Below are positions 34,313 through 43,626 of a DNA stretch of 64,000 bases, piece by piece. The translations under genes and the position numbers were made by a program. Below the pieces are notes generated by a model. The model was given only the letters and a program-made list of their open reading frames with translations. It was not told the origin of the DNA and ran no database searches. Each line of letters starts with the position of its first letter. The first letter of the stretch is position 1. This DNA is from an uncultured Myxococcales bacterium. Lineage in GTDB: Bacteria; Myxococcota_A; UBA9042; DTJE01. The stretch is from assembly GCA_903857665.1 (NCBI GenBank), contig CAIOFV010000105.1, positions 124,001-188,000 of the forward strand, in the 5' to 3' direction.

Positions 34313-34705
34313 TCACCCCTTCCTGCGCTGATTGTCCAGCGGGGTCACGCAGGTCCCGGAGGCGCGGCACACCAGGATCGGCGGGTCCAGCACGTCGGCC
34401 TGCGAGGGGGTGGCCGGATCCCGGGACGCCGCGATGATCTTGTGGGCAGTGAATTCCATCCGGCGCGACGTCTTCCCGACCGTCACGATGCGACCGCGGG
34501 CCTCGACGTAGTCGCCCGCGTAGGCCGGCGCCAGGAACTCCACGGCGTCGTAGGCCCGAAACAGGCCCTCGTCGCCGTCCAGCCGGATCAACAGTTCGGT
34601 CGCCACGTCGCCGAACAGGCCCAGCATCCGGGCGCCATCGACGAGGTCGCCGCCGTAGTGGGCATCGGCCTGGCTCAGGCGGATTCGGATCACCACGTCA
34701 TCCAT
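34313..34705 (-). CDS. hotdog-fold 3-aminobutyryl-CoA ammonia-lyase (Kal-like)
   Basis: 130 residues, a single hotdog domain. The N-terminal [20 protein letters not shown] and the central [19 protein letters not shown] with [10 protein letters not shown] match the Kal family, which removes ammonia from 3-aminobutyryl-CoA to form crotonyl-CoA; other hotdog thioesterases look different in these segments. It is placed directly before the Kce-like gene (4-base gap), the same pairing as in lysine-fermentation clusters. ATG at 34705. Confidence 0.8.
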   Translation of the reverse strand: MDDVVIRIRLSQADAHYGGDLVDGARMLGLFGDVATELLIRLDGDEGLFRAYDAVEFLAPAYAGDYVEARGRIVTVGKTSRRMEFTAHKIIAASRDPATPSQADVLDPPILVCRASGTCVTPLDNQRRKG

Positions 34706-34727
34706 GGGAGCATCCTCCGGGGAAGGC

Positions 34728-36194
34728 TCAGGCGTCGGGGCGGGCCCTGGCCACGACGACCAGCGACAGGCCGACCGGCAGGTCCAGGCGCTTTTCGACG
34801 GGAAGGGTCATCGGCGCGATCATCTCGTACATGCCCAACTGGCGCACGGGCAGGCGGCTTCGGTGCAACACGCGGCCGTTCAAGGCCCAGCCGAGCAGCC
34901 CCACCAGGTTGAACCGGAACTCCTTTTCGACCTCGAATCCCGCGGCCTCGACCAGCCGGCGCAGCTCGTCGCGCTCGTAGCGCCGGAAGTGGCCGAGCCC
35001 CTTGTCCAGGTCCGAGTAGAGGGACGTGTACGACGGCACCAGCAGCACCAGGCGTCCTCCCTTCTTCGCGAGGATGGCGCGCATGTTCCGGAGGGCCGCT
35101 TCGTGGTCCTCGACGTGCTCCAGCACGTTCAGGCAGACCACGGTGTCGTGTCCCGCATCGACCAGGTCGGCCGGGGGAGGCTGGGACACGTCCCAGACCC
35201 GGGCGTCGAAGCCGTCGTATTCGGAAAACTCCAGGCGCAGGCGATCCATGCTGTCGGCGTTCAGGTCCGTCGCGGTGACGTCGGCACGACCCAGCAGGAA
35301 GCGGGTGATGTTCCCGGTGCCGGAACCGACCTCGAGGATGCGGTCCCCGAGGAACGGGAGGACCGAGTCGTAGAGGTGGCGATTGAACCGCTCCAGGGAG
35401 TTCATCTTGGAGAGCGTCTCCTCGACGATGGCCCCCTTCACGTAGTCGCTGTCGAACCACGAGTACTTGACGATGCACCACAGGGCCTCGAAGCCGTCCT
35501 TGACGCCGATCTTCTTGCCTTCGGCGTAGGAGCGCCCGTTGTACGTGATCGGCACCTCGTAGACCCGGTAGCGCATCTTCGCGACCTTCGCGGTGATCTC
35601 GGGCTCGATGCCGAACCGCTCGGACTCCAGTTTGAGCCCCTGGATGACCTCGGCCCGGAAGACCTTGTAGCAGGTCTCCATGTCCGTCAGGTTCAGGTCC
35701 GTGAACGCATTCGACAAGAACGTGAGGAACTGGTTGCCCACCGAGTGCCAGAACAGCAGCACCCGGCGCGTGTCGCCCGCGAACCGCGACCCGTAGACCA
35801 CGTCCGCCCGGCCGTCGAGGATCGGCGCCAGCAGGCGCGGATAGTCCTCGGGGTCGTATTCGAGGTCGGCATCCTGGATCAGCACGTAGTCGCCGGTGGC
35901 GCCGTCGAAGCCGGTGCGCAGGGCCGTGCCCTTGCCCCCGTTGACCTCGTGGAACAGGCACTTCAGGGACGCCTCCGCCAGGCGCTTCTTCGACACGCCG
36001 TGGGCGGCCATCAGCTCCGGCCATTCGGACTCCAGGCGCCGGATCAGGTCGGTGGTGCCGTCCTTCGAGCAGTCATCGACCATCACGACCTGCTTGCGAA
36101 GGTTGCCGATGTCGACCTTCAGCACGCGGGCCAGCAGCGCCAGCAGCGTCCGCCGTTCGTTGTATACCGGGATGACGATCGATAGGGTCTTCAT
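34728..36194 (-). CDS. GT2 glycosyltransferase fused to a SAM methyltransferase
   Basis: 488 residues. Residues 1 to about 235 are a family 2 glycosyltransferase of the dolichol/undecaprenyl-phosphate sugar transferase type: [11 protein letters not shown] at the start, [12 protein letters not shown], the metal-binding [12 protein letters not shown] and [10 protein letters not shown]. From about 265 a class I methyltransferase follows: motif [11 protein letters not shown] near 286-294, then [10 protein letters not shown] and [11 protein letters not shown]. Two enzymes in one chain suggest sequential glycosyl transfer and methylation of a lipid-linked or surface glycan. Its ATG overlaps the stop of the PHP-like gene. 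Functions by domain are secure; the substrate is unknown. Confidence 0.88.
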   Translation of the reverse strand: MKTLSIVIPVYNERRTLLALLARVLKVDIGNLRKQVVMVDDCSKDGTTDLIRRLESEWPELMAAHGVSKKRLAEASLKCLFHEVNGGKGTALRTGFDGATGDYVLIQDADLEYDPEDYPRLLAPILDGRADVVYGSRFAGDTRRVLLFWHSVGNQFLTFLSNAFTDLNLTDMETCYKVFRAEVIQGLKLESERFGIEPEITAKVAKMRYRVYEVPITYNGRSYAEGKKIGVKDGFEALWCIVKYSWFDSDYVKGAIVEETLSKMNSLERFNRHLYDSVLPFLGDRILEVGSGTGNITRFLLGRADVTATDLNADSMDRLRLEFSEYDGFDARVWDVSQPPPADLVDAGHDTVVCLNVLEHVEDHEAALRNMRAILAKKGGRLVLLVPSYTSLYSDLDKGLGHFRRYERDELRRLVEAAGFEVEKEFRFNLVGLLGWALNGRVLHRSRLPVRQLGMYEMIAPMTLPVEKRLDLPVGLSLVVVARARPDA

Positions 36195-37207
36195 GTCCCG
36201 CTACCTCCAGACTGGGTCGATGACGCCTGCGGTCCGGGCCCGCCACCACCGCCACCACCTCCGCCACCGCCACCGCCTCGACGACGATGGCGACGGCGGC
36301 CTGGGCCACCTTCCGGGGCGGGCTCGCCCGGAGAGCCGGCTGCGGGAGCACCGACCGGACCGCGAGGCTCGCGTCCGCCGGGCGCCATCGTCGGGCCCCC
36401 CGGGCCTCGCGGCCGATCGCCACGATGGTCGCCGCGCCCATCATTCCGTCCGTCCGGACGCCGGTCGTTCCGATCCCCGGGTCGGAACTCGCCCCGGGAA
36501 TCCCGGCCGCCCCGCGAACTGCCGCGCCCCCGGTCCCGATCCCGACCGCCTTCGTCCTCGGGTTCCATCTGATCGGGCCGGCTCAGCATTTCGACGGTCC
36601 AGGCGTCCTTGCGACGAAGTGCCGCCACCAGCGACGCCTGGTCCGCCACCTCGCCGGGGAACACCGACGCGGCCAGCCCGATGTCCGCCGGGCCCGCGAC
36701 CGAGCCGGACCCGCCCAGGGCCGCGACGTTGAGCCGCTGCGCCGCTTCAAGAGCCATGTGGTTGCGGACGCGATCCAGCGCCGACGTCGCCGCGATGACC
36801 CCGTCGATGCCCTTCAATCCGAAGACCGAGTCCACGAACGCCGGCCCCGCAGACCGATCGTAGGGATGGGCCGCCACGATCGCGCCGCCGCACTTTTCGC
36901 GCACCGCGATGACGGAGGCCACCGTCGCCCGGTCCCCCAGGGCCTCGCGCCACGCTTCGTCGTCCAGGGCCGCAGGCTCCGAGGGAATCCACAGCAGGCG
37001 CCCCCGCTCCAACGGGAATTCCATCCCGAAAAACAGGGCGATCCGACCCGCGAACCGTCCCGTCCGGGCGGCTTCCATGGGTGGAGGCGTCCCGGCGCCC
37101 AGCAGGCACACGCCGTCCAGGCCCGCCTCGATGCTCGCGTTCAGCAGCCGATCCAGGGCGGCCGAATCGCCGCCCTGGGACACGACCACGTGCAGGTCGA
37201 TGACCAT
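36191..37207 (-). CDS. PHP-like protein with Arg/Gly-rich disordered tail
   Basis: 338 residues. Residues 1 to about 200 resemble a PHP-type phosphoesterase: MVIDLHVV at the start (one metal His where PHP usually has HxH), GMEFPLERG, and [10 protein letters not shown]. The first HxH is incomplete, so activity is uncertain. From about 210 to the end the chain is low complexity: Arg/Asp/Gly repeats ([29 protein letters not shown]), then a block of Arg/His and a run of about 13 Gly. Such RGG tails bind RNA and favour condensates. It lies 52 bases after leuS. ATG 37207 follows GAGGAGG; an upstream in-frame start at 37231 is less likely. Confidence 0.65.
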   Translation of the reverse strand: MVIDLHVVVSQGGDSAALDRLLNASIEAGLDGVCLLGAGTPPPMEAARTGRFAGRIALFFGMEFPLERGRLLWIPSEPAALDDEAWREALGDRATVASVIAVREKCGGAIVAAHPYDRSAGPAFVDSVFGLKGIDGVIAATSALDRVRNHMALEAAQRLNVAALGGSGSVAGPADIGLAASVFPGEVADQASLVAALRRKDAWTVEMLSRPDQMEPEDEGGRDRDRGRGSSRGGRDSRGEFRPGDRNDRRPDGRNDGRGDHRGDRPRGPGGPTMAPGGREPRGPVGAPAAGSPGEPAPEGGPGRRRHRRRGGGGGGGGGGGGGPGPQASSTQSGGSGT

Positions 37208-37259
37208 CGCGTCCTCCTCGCCGCCCCGCACCGCGCCGCAGGGCGGTCCATTCCAGGCA

Positions 37260-39686
37260 TCAGTTGACGATGTTCACAAGGCGGTTCCGGACCACGATGA
37301 CCTTGCGAACCGGCCGTCCCTCGAGGTGCCGCAGCACCTTGTCGCTTTCGAACGCCAGGCGCTCCAGTTCTTCGTCTGAGGTGTCCAGCGGGACCATCGC
37401 GTCGTCCCGCAACTTGCCGTTCACCTGGAAGATGACCTTGATCTCCTCCTCGACGCACAGTTCCGGGTCGAAGGTCGGCCACGTCGCCTTGACGATCGAC
37501 GGCGCATGGCCCAGGCGCTCCCACAACTCCTCGCCCAGGTGCGGGGCCCAGGGCGACACCAGCAGCACCAGCGTTTCGCTGACCTCTCGGTACCGCACCG
37601 GGTCCTTGGCGGCCTCGTTCACCAGGATCATCATCTGGGCGATGGCCGTGTTGAAGCGCATGGCCTCGATGCCCTGCGTGACCTTGCGGATCGTCTTGTG
37701 CAGCGTTCGGCGCAGGGCCAGCGGCGCCGGATCGTCCGACAGGGGGCCCTCGCACATCCGGTAGATCCGGTCCAGGAACCGCCGGCAGCCCACGATGCCC
37801 TGGGTGTTCCAGGGCTTCACGACCTCCAGGGGTCCCATGAACATCTCGTAGACGCGCATCGCGTCCGCGCCGAACTTCGCCACGACGTCGTCGGGGTTCA
37901 CGACGTTGCCGCGGGACTTGGACATCTTCTGGCCGTCCTCGCCGAGGATCAGGCCCTGGTTCACCAGCTTCTGGAACGGTTCCAGTGTGCTGACCACGCC
38001 CTGGTCGTACAGGAACTTGTGCCAGAACCGCGAGTACAGCAGGTGCAGCACCGCGTGTTCGGCGCCGCCGACGTACAGATCGACGGGCATCCACTTCGAC
38101 TCCTTCGCCGGGTCGATGAGGCGTTCGGAGTTCTTCGGGTCGATGTAGCGCAGGAAGTACCAGCACGAGCCGGCCCACTGGGGCATGGTGTGCGTTTCCC
38201 GCCGGCCGATCTCGTCGCCGGTGGCGGGGTCCCGGACCGACACCCAGTCCTCGATGGTCGCCAGCGGCGATTCGCCGTTGCCCGCGACCTGGTACGACCC
38301 GACCTCGGGCAGGGTCAGGGGCAGCTCCGATTCCGGCACCCCCACGATCGTGCCGTCCGCCTTGTGGATCAAGGGGAAGGGCTCGCCCCAGTAGCGCTGA
38401 CGGGAAAACACCCAGTCCCGCAGACGGTACTTCACGGCAGGCTTCCCGATGCCACGGGCCGCCAGATCCGCGGCGATCCGCGTCTTGAACTGGGCCGTCG
38501 TCAGGCCGTCGTAGACGCCGGAGTTCACAGCGACGCCCTCGATGGTCAGGGCCGCCTCGCCGACGCCCCGGGGCGTGCCGTCGGGAGACACGACCTCGAT
38601 GATCGGCAGGTCGAAGGCACGCGCGAACTCGAAATCGCGCTGATCGTGGGCCGGGACCGCCATGATCGCGCCGGTGCCGTAGGAAATCAGCACGTAGTCC
38701 GCGACCCAGATCGGCACGCGGGCGCCGTTGACCGGGTTGATCGCGTAGGCGCCCGTGAAGACGCCGGACTTCTCGCGGGTCGCGTCGGTGCGGGACTGGT
38801 CGTTCATCCGCGACGCGGTGGTCACGTAGGACCGGACGGCCTCCGCCTGGGCGGGCGTGGTGATGCGGGACACCAGCGTGTGCTCGGGGGCCAGGACCAT
38901 GTAGGTCACCCCGAACAGCGTGTCGGGGCGGGTCGTGTAGATCTTGAGGACGTCGGCCACGCCCTCGACCGCGAAGTCCACCTCGGCCCCTTCCGAACGG
39001 CCGATCCAGTTCCGCTGCATCTCCTTGATGGGTTCGGGCCAGTCCAGGCCGTCGAGGTCGGCCAGCAGGCGGTCCGCATACGCCGTGATCCGCAGCATCC
39101 ACTGGCGCATGGGGCGGCGCTCGACCGGGTAGTTGCCGCGCTCGCTGGTCCCGTCGGCGGTGACCTCCTCGTCGGCCAGCACGGTCCCCAGCGCAGGGCA
39201 CCAGTTGACGGGAATCTCCGTCTGGTAGGCCAGGCCGTTCTTGAACAACTGCAGGAAGATCCACTGCGTCCAGCGATAGTAGGCCGGGTCCGTGGTGGCG
39301 ACCTCGCGGTCCCAGTCGTAGGCCAGGCCCAGCATCCGGATCTGGCGGCGGAAGTTGTCGATGTTCTTGCGGGTCGTGATCGCCGGGGGGACCCCGGTCT
39401 GCAGCGCGTACTGCTCGGCCGGCAGGCCGAACGAGTCCCAGCCCATGGGGTGCAGCACGTTGAACCCGTTCATCCACTTGTAGCGCGACACGATGTCGGT
39501 CGCGGTGTAGCCCTCGGGATGGCCGACGTGGAGCCCGGCGCCCGAGGGGTACGGGAACATGTCCAGCACGTAGTACTTCGGCTTCGGGGAGTCGTCGTCC
39601 GCGTGGAACGTGTTGTCGCGCAGCCAGTAGTCCTGCCACTTCTGATCGACCGCGTGGATGTCGTAGAGCCTCTCGTCGGCCGCCAT
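37260..39686 (-). CDS. leuS: leucyl-tRNA synthetase
   Basis: 808 residues, bacterial-type length. It charges tRNA-Leu. Class I signatures are present: the HIGH-type [15 protein letters not shown] near the N-terminus and KMSKS in [13 protein letters not shown]. Between them lies the CP1 editing domain, with [19 protein letters not shown], and LeuRS-typical segments such as [11 protein letters not shown]. The C-terminal anticodon-binding part ends normally. ATG 39686 gives the expected N-terminus; upstream in-frame sequence is open but not conserved in character. It heads a minus-strand run with the PHP-like and glycosyltransferase genes. Confidence 0.97.
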   Translation of the reverse strand: MAADERLYDIHAVDQKWQDYWLRDNTFHADDDSPKPKYYVLDMFPYPSGAGLHVGHPEGYTATDIVSRYKWMNGFNVLHPMGWDSFGLPAEQYALQTGVPPAITTRKNIDNFRRQIRMLGLAYDWDREVATTDPAYYRWTQWIFLQLFKNGLAYQTEIPVNWCPALGTVLADEEVTADGTSERGNYPVERRPMRQWMLRITAYADRLLADLDGLDWPEPIKEMQRNWIGRSEGAEVDFAVEGVADVLKIYTTRPDTLFGVTYMVLAPEHTLVSRITTPAQAEAVRSYVTTASRMNDQSRTDATREKSGVFTGAYAINPVNGARVPIWVADYVLISYGTGAIMAVPAHDQRDFEFARAFDLPIIEVVSPDGTPRGVGEAALTIEGVAVNSGVYDGLTTAQFKTRIAADLAARGIGKPAVKYRLRDWVFSRQRYWGEPFPLIHKADGTIVGVPESELPLTLPEVGSYQVAGNGESPLATIEDWVSVRDPATGDEIGRRETHTMPQWAGSCWYFLRYIDPKNSERLIDPAKESKWMPVDLYVGGAEHAVLHLLYSRFWHKFLYDQGVVSTLEPFQKLVNQGLILGEDGQKMSKSRGNVVNPDDVVAKFGADAMRVYEMFMGPLEVVKPWNTQGIVGCRRFLDRIYRMCEGPLSDDPAPLALRRTLHKTIRKVTQGIEAMRFNTAIAQMMILVNEAAKDPVRYREVSETLVLLVSPWAPHLGEELWERLGHAPSIVKATWPTFDPELCVEEEIKVIFQVNGKLRDDAMVPLDTSDEELERLAFESDKVLRHLEGRPVRKVIVVRNRLVNIVN

Positions 39687-39781
39687 GATCGCCTCGCAAT
39701 GGGACCCGCCGCGCCCCCTCGGGCCCGGCGAGGGCAGCATTATACCCCAGACCCACGCCCGTCGGCGTGCCCGGGCAAGAC

Positions 39782-39811
39782 TGGAAACCGGGCCGCCTGC
39801 TCTGGTAGGAT
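39782..39811 (+). promoter_or_regulatory. candidate promoter for the Ycf48-like gene
   Basis: TGGAAA (39782-39787), an 18-base spacer and TAGGAT (39806-39811) resemble the element upstream of the gene at 28416 (TTGGAA, 18 bases, TAGAAT). The transcript would carry the 80-bp hairpin repeat at 39830-39909 in its 5' leader. Weakly supported by sequence alone. Confidence 0.35.
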
Positions 39812-39829
39812 TCGGCCGGTTCCCGGAAG

Positions 39830-39909
39830 CCGCCCGAGCACGGAGGCGCAGGCGAGCGGATTGCGCGGCAATCTTTCGCCGAAGACAACGTCGCCCCGGG
39901 CCGATCCAA
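39830..39909 (-). repeat. 80-bp hairpin repeat, copy C
   Basis: Inverted relative to the other two copies. Core stem at 39859-39873; here the loop is changed relative to the other copies while both stem arms are kept. A second stem, GGCGAG (39851-39856) with TTCGCC (39875-39880), encloses it. The element ends 2 bases before the GAGGAGG ribosome-binding site of the gene at 39925. Confidence 0.7.
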
Positions 39910-39924
39910 CGAGGAGGTTCGCCG

Positions 39925-41460
39925 ATGCGTTCGATGGCGCTGGCCCTGGCCCTGGTCACGACGGTCGCGGCGCTCCCGGCGTTTGCGCAGTGGAAGGCGC
40001 TGGGCAAGCAGACGAATACCTCCGACTACCTGCTGGCGGTCGATATCGTGTCGGACCTCCAGTTCGTGACGGGCGGGATGCGGATCGACCAGAGCAGCGG
40101 CTTCCCGCTCCCATCGACGGTGTTCTATCGCACGCAGGACGGCGGCCAGTTGTTCCAGCAGATCCAGATCGGCTCGGCCGGGGGGCTGGGCGGCGCCGGA
40201 GTGGCAGACGTCGCCTTCGATTCCCTGCTCGACGGCTGGGCGGTGCTGGGCGGCGACGTCTGGCGGACGACCACCGGTACCGCGTTCAAGAAGTCCACCG
40301 TGACGTCGTCGGGTTCCGTCACCGCGATCGCACGGCTGGACGCGAGCACCGGCGTGGCGGTCGGCAGCGCGGGCGGGGCCTGGCGGACCACGGACGGCGC
40401 GGCGACCTGGGTCCCCGTGCAGACCGGTACGACCGCGGACCTGGGGTGCGTGCGGTTCATCGACGCCCGGCGGGGATGGGCGGCGGGCGAGGTGCCGGTG
40501 ACGATCCCCGGCGAGGCCGGTGCTCAGGACACCCTGTCCTACGACGAGAACGTGGTGCTGGGAACGACGGACGGCGGCGCGTCGTGGACGATCCTGTCCC
40601 GCTTCCCGAAGGACGATGCCGCGAACGGCACGGGAGGCCTCCAGTCCTGCCCGCTGTTCTTCCTGCCCGACGGGAAGACCGGATGGATGGTGCAGACCCA
40701 GTTCGACTCCGACAAGCAGCGGGCCTCGAACCTGATGCTGCTGCGCACCGGCGACGGCGGCAGGACCTGGCGGGACCTGAAGGTGGACGTGCAGGTCGGC
40801 ACGCTGAACTTCATGATGAAGGTGCCGATCAAGATGTCCTACGCGATCGGGATGTACTGGACCGACGACGGCAAGCACGGGCGCGTGTCGGGCGCCGCCG
40901 ACACCGGGCTGTCGGCCGACAGCGGCGGCGGGAGCGGCGCGCAGCCGATCTACAAGCTGGTGGACCTGACCACCGCGGACGGCGGCGTGACCTGGCAGAA
41001 GCCCGACTACGGCGAAATGACGATGGACCTGACGGGCGGCCAGGCGCCGGCAGGCGACCCGCGTCCGATGAAGGCGACGATCAAGAGCTGGTACCAGGGC
41101 GTGATGGTCGGCGAGAAGGGCACGGTATGGGCGCTCGGGGCCGACTGCAAAATGACGTCCGAGTGCCTGGAAGGGTACGAGTGCAAGAAGCCGGACCCGA
41201 AGGTGTACGCGAAGTGCTACCCGAAGGGCGCCACGTTCTCGGACGGCGTGCTCGACCGGGACGCGGTCGGCGGGTCCGACGTGTCGGGGGGCGAGGGCGT
41301 ATCCCCGTACCTGGACATCCCGGCGTGCGAAGGCGACGACTGCCCGAAGTCGAAGGGCGGCGGATGTGCCGGAGGGGCGATCCCCGCCGGCCCGGGCGCC
41401 TGGCCCGCCGCGATGCTGATGGTGATGCTTCTGGCCGCCACCCGCCGCCGCCGGCTCTGA
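39925..41460 (+). CDS. secreted Ycf48-like propeller protein with MYXO-CTERM tail
   Basis: 511 residues. A signal peptide is cut near residue 21 (LPAFA-Q). Then come Ycf48/BNR-like propeller strands, each with a hydrophobic strand, Thr-x-Asp-Gly-Gly turn and Trp: [52 protein letters not shown] and [14 protein letters not shown] Cys-rich segment near 410-440 precedes the C-terminal signal: KGGGCAGG, a hydrophobic helix (about 485-505) and RRRRL. The MYXO-CTERM tail indicates anchoring or processing at the cell surface. GAGGAGG lies 7 bases before the ATG. Function unknown; such propellers often bind proteins or glycans. Confidence 0.82.
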   Translation: MRSMALALALVTTVAALPAFAQWKALGKQTNTSDYLLAVDIVSDLQFVTGGMRIDQSSGFPLPSTVFYRTQDGGQLFQQIQIGSAGGLGGAGVADVAFDSLLDGWAVLGGDVWRTTTGTAFKKSTVTSSGSVTAIARLDASTGVAVGSAGGAWRTTDGAATWVPVQTGTTADLGCVRFIDARRGWAAGEVPVTIPGEAGAQDTLSYDENVVLGTTDGGASWTILSRFPKDDAANGTGGLQSCPLFFLPDGKTGWMVQTQFDSDKQRASNLMLLRTGDGGRTWRDLKVDVQVGTLNFMMKVPIKMSYAIGMYWTDDGKHGRVSGAADTGLSADSGGGSGAQPIYKLVDLTTADGGVTWQKPDYGEMTMDLTGGQAPAGDPRPMKATIKSWYQGVMVGEKGTVWALGADCKMTSECLEGYECKKPDPKVYAKCYPKGATFSDGVLDRDAVGGSDVSGGEGVSPYLDIPACEGDDCPKSKGGGCAGGAIPAGPGAWPAAMLMVMLLAATRRRRL

Positions 41461-41560
41461 CGACGTCGGCGGCGGAACCGCCCGTGTTCGCCACGAAACC
41501 CCGGCCTCCGATCCATGCCCCGAGCCCCGCGCCCCCCGCCGCCGTTTATCGACAAACCCC

Positions 41561-41589
41561 TTGACTTTTCGACAGGGATTCCCCAATAT
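41561..41589 (+). promoter_or_regulatory. candidate speD promoter
   Basis: TTGACT (41561-41566), a 17-base spacer and CAATAT (41584-41589) lie in an unusually AT-rich stretch of the 256-base gap before speD. Transcription would begin near 41597, leaving a structured leader of about 120 bases. Confidence 0.5.
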
Positions 41590-41596
41590 AGCCGTC

Positions 41597-41716
41597 CGAT
41601 TTCCCGGGTACGTCCCGGGATGCGATGGCCGCGCGCATCGCCCGGCTGGGGAGGTGGGTTATGTAGCTGGGGTCGGGCGCTGTTGCCCGGCCTCGTGTCA
41701 CGAGGAGGGCAGCAAA
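41597..41716 (+). promoter_or_regulatory. structured 5' leader of speD (riboswitch-like)
   Basis: Five successive stems can be drawn: CCCGGG-TACGT-CCCGGG (41603-41619); GATGCG/CGCATC (41619-41624 with 41634-41639); CCGGCT/AGCTGG (41642-41647 with 41665-41670); GGTCGGGC/GCCCGGCC (41671-41678 with 41685-41692); and CCTCGT/ACGAGG (41691-41696 with 41700-41705). The last takes in part of the AGGAGGG ribosome-binding site (41703-41709) and competes with the fourth stem for bases 41691-41692, so an on/off translational switch is possible. I do not recognise it as a named SAM or polyamine riboswitch class. Confidence 0.55.
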
Positions 41717-42124
41717 TTGAACGCGCTCGGTCGTCATCTCGTAGCCGACTTCCACGGGTGTACCGCGGACCTGAACAATCCCGATGTCGTCACGCAGACC
41801 CTTGAAAAGGCTTGCGAAGTCGCCGGGGCCACGATCATCAGTCGAACCGGGTACAACTTCAGTCCCTACGGTGTCACGGCCGTAATCGTCATCGCGGAAT
41901 CGCATCTCGCCGTCCACACGTGGCCGGAATACGGCTACGCGGCGGTCGATCTGTTCACCTGCGGCACCAGTGTCGATACCTGGCGGGCCTTCGAATTCGT
42001 GAAATCCGCCTTCGGCGCCACGCGCGTCGAGGTCAAGGAGATGCCGCGGGGCATCCTGAGCCAGAGCGAGATGGCCGCCGCCAACAGCTACACCCCGATC
42101 GACTGCCGCCCGGCCGCGGCCTGA
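41717..42124 (+). CDS. speD: S-adenosylmethionine decarboxylase proenzyme
   Basis: 135 residues of the short bacterial SpeD type. The self-cleavage site is intact: Glu61-Ser62 in AESHLAVHTWPEYG, giving the pyruvoyl cofactor at Ser62; the DLFTCG segment supplies the processing Cys. It makes decarboxylated SAM, the aminopropyl donor for spermidine. The start is TTG at 41717, chosen because AGGAGGG lies 8 bases upstream and because NALGRHLVADFHGC is the usual N-terminus; the open frame upstream runs through the structured leader. The next gene, mvaS, starts 23 bases downstream. No spermidine synthase is in the window. Confidence 0.95.
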   Translation: MNALGRHLVADFHGCTADLNNPDVVTQTLEKACEVAGATIISRTGYNFSPYGVTAVIVIAESHLAVHTWPEYGYAAVDLFTCGTSVDTWRAFEFVKSAFGATRVEVKEMPRGILSQSEMAAANSYTPIDCRPAAA

Positions 42125-42147
42125 ACAGGCCTCGCACCGGAGAACCC

Positions 42148-43620
42148 ATGACCCCTTCCAACCGCCCCATCGGAATCTCGGCGATCGTTCCCTGGCTGCC
42201 CCGCATGCGGGTCGACCTCCGGGAGTGGTGCCGCTGGAACGGCCGCCCGGAGGGCCGAGTGCTCGCCGGGACCGGTTCCGGCTTCCGGATGGCGGGCCCC
42301 CGGGAGGACGCCTGCACGATGGCGGCCGCAGCGCTGATGCGCCTGGTGCGGACCGGCGCCGTGGATCCGGCCCGGGTGGGCTTCCTGGCCCTGGCCACCG
42401 AGTCGGCCCGGGACAACGCCGTGGGCGCCGCGGTGATCGTGAAGGGGATGGTCGATCTGGCCCTGCGGGCCGAAGGGAGGGCGCCCCTGGCCCGGGACTG
42501 TGAAGCGCCCGAATTCAAGCAGGCCTGCCTGGCCGGCATGTACGCGATGAAGGCCGCCGCCCGCTGGCTGGCCTGGGACGGCCGAGGGCGGCAGGCGATC
42601 GTGGTGGCCTCCGACGTCGCGATGTACTCCCGGGGAAGCACCGGGGAACCGACCCAGGGCGCCGGGGCCGTGGCCATTCTGCTGGAGGAGGAGCCGGACC
42701 TGCTGGTGCTGGACCTCGACGCGGCGGCCAGCACATCGGCGTTTCGTGACGCGGATTTCCGCAAGCCCGTCTTGCGGCATTTCCTGGCACGGGACGGAAG
42801 GCGCCCGGAGGCACCGGACGAAACCCCGGTGTTCGACGGCCCCTACTCGGCGACGTGCTACCTGGACGAAACCCTGCGGGTCGTCGAGGCCCTGGCCCGA
42901 CGCCTCGGCATCAGCGTCCTCCAGGTTCTTGAAGGGACCGCCGGGGCCGTGTTCCACCGTCCCTATCGGAAGATGCCCAGGGACGCCCTGGCGCTGCTGC
43001 GATTGCGCGCGCTGACAGGGACCGGGGGACCGTCCGACCGGCGGGACGCCCTGTGCCGGGAGGCCGGGGTCGATCCCGAGGCGGTCCGGGCAGAACTGGA
43101 AGCGGGCCCGCGACCCGGCATGTCCGGGGACGAAGCCTGGCCGACGGTGGCTGCAGCCTGGCGGGCGTTGCGCAAGGACCCCGCCTTCCTGGCCGAGGCG
43201 GAGGCCCGCCTCGGCTGGGGCGAGGCCCTCATGGCCGAATGCGGCAACCTGTACGCGGCGTCGATCCTGGCCTGGATGGCCGCGGGCCTGGAGGAGGCCG
43301 CGGAAACGGGGCGGGACCTCGCCGGCACGAGGATCCTGGCGGTGGGGTACGGGAGCGGGGATGCGGCCGAGGCGGCGATCCTGCAGGTGGCCGATCGGTG
43401 GCGGGACGCGGCGAAGCGCAGCCGGTTCGCTGCGGCGCTCGCCGACGCCATCGATCTGGATCGGGAAACCTACGAGGCGATCCACGACGGACGTCCCGCC
43501 CCGGGCCTGCCCGATCTGACGTCGGACGGGTTCGGCGTGGATCGGGTGGGGTGGGGTGGCGGCCCCCGGGCCGACGCCGGGGTCGAGCATTACGCGTACG
43601 AGGTCGGCCTGAGGGCGTGA
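42148..43620 (+). CDS. mvaS: hydroxymethylglutaryl-CoA synthase
   Basis: 490 residues of the thiolase superfamily. It condenses acetyl-CoA with acetoacetyl-CoA to HMG-CoA, the first committed step of the mevalonate pathway. The nucleophile is Cys127 in EFKQACLAGMYAM, and His270 in FHRPYRKMP matches the catalytic His. Length is at the long end for the family because of the C-terminal part. ATG 42148 follows GGAG at a spacing of 5. It converges on mvaK2 with only 6 bases between the stops, so mvaS is on the opposite strand from the other five pathway genes. Confidence 0.93.
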   Translation: MTPSNRPIGISAIVPWLPRMRVDLREWCRWNGRPEGRVLAGTGSGFRMAGPREDACTMAAAALMRLVRTGAVDPARVGFLALATESARDNAVGAAVIVKGMVDLALRAEGRAPLARDCEAPEFKQACLAGMYAMKAAARWLAWDGRGRQAIVVASDVAMYSRGSTGEPTQGAGAVAILLEEEPDLLVLDLDAAASTSAFRDADFRKPVLRHFLARDGRRPEAPDETPVFDGPYSATCYLDETLRVVEALARRLGISVLQVLEGTAGAVFHRPYRKMPRDALALLRLRALTGTGGPSDRRDALCREAGVDPEAVRAELEAGPRPGMSGDEAWPTVAAAWRALRKDPAFLAEAEARLGWGEALMAECGNLYAASILAWMAAGLEEAAETGRDLAGTRILAVGYGSGDAAEAAILQVADRWRDAAKRSRFAAALADAIDLDRETYEAIHDGRPAPGLPDLTSDGFGVDRVGWGGGPRADAGVEHYAYEVGLRA

Positions 43621-43626
43621 ACCGGG

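Noticed and set aside
37141-41586. 1481-codon minus-strand frame over leuS and the Ycf48-like gene
   Set aside because: Another GC shadow; leuS is in a different minus frame and the Ycf48-like protein is on the plus strand with signal peptide and sorting tail.
41597-41716. Assignment of the speD leader to a known SAM riboswitch class
   Set aside because: I could not match the consensus bases of any SAM, SAH or preQ1 class by eye; left as an unnamed structured leader.
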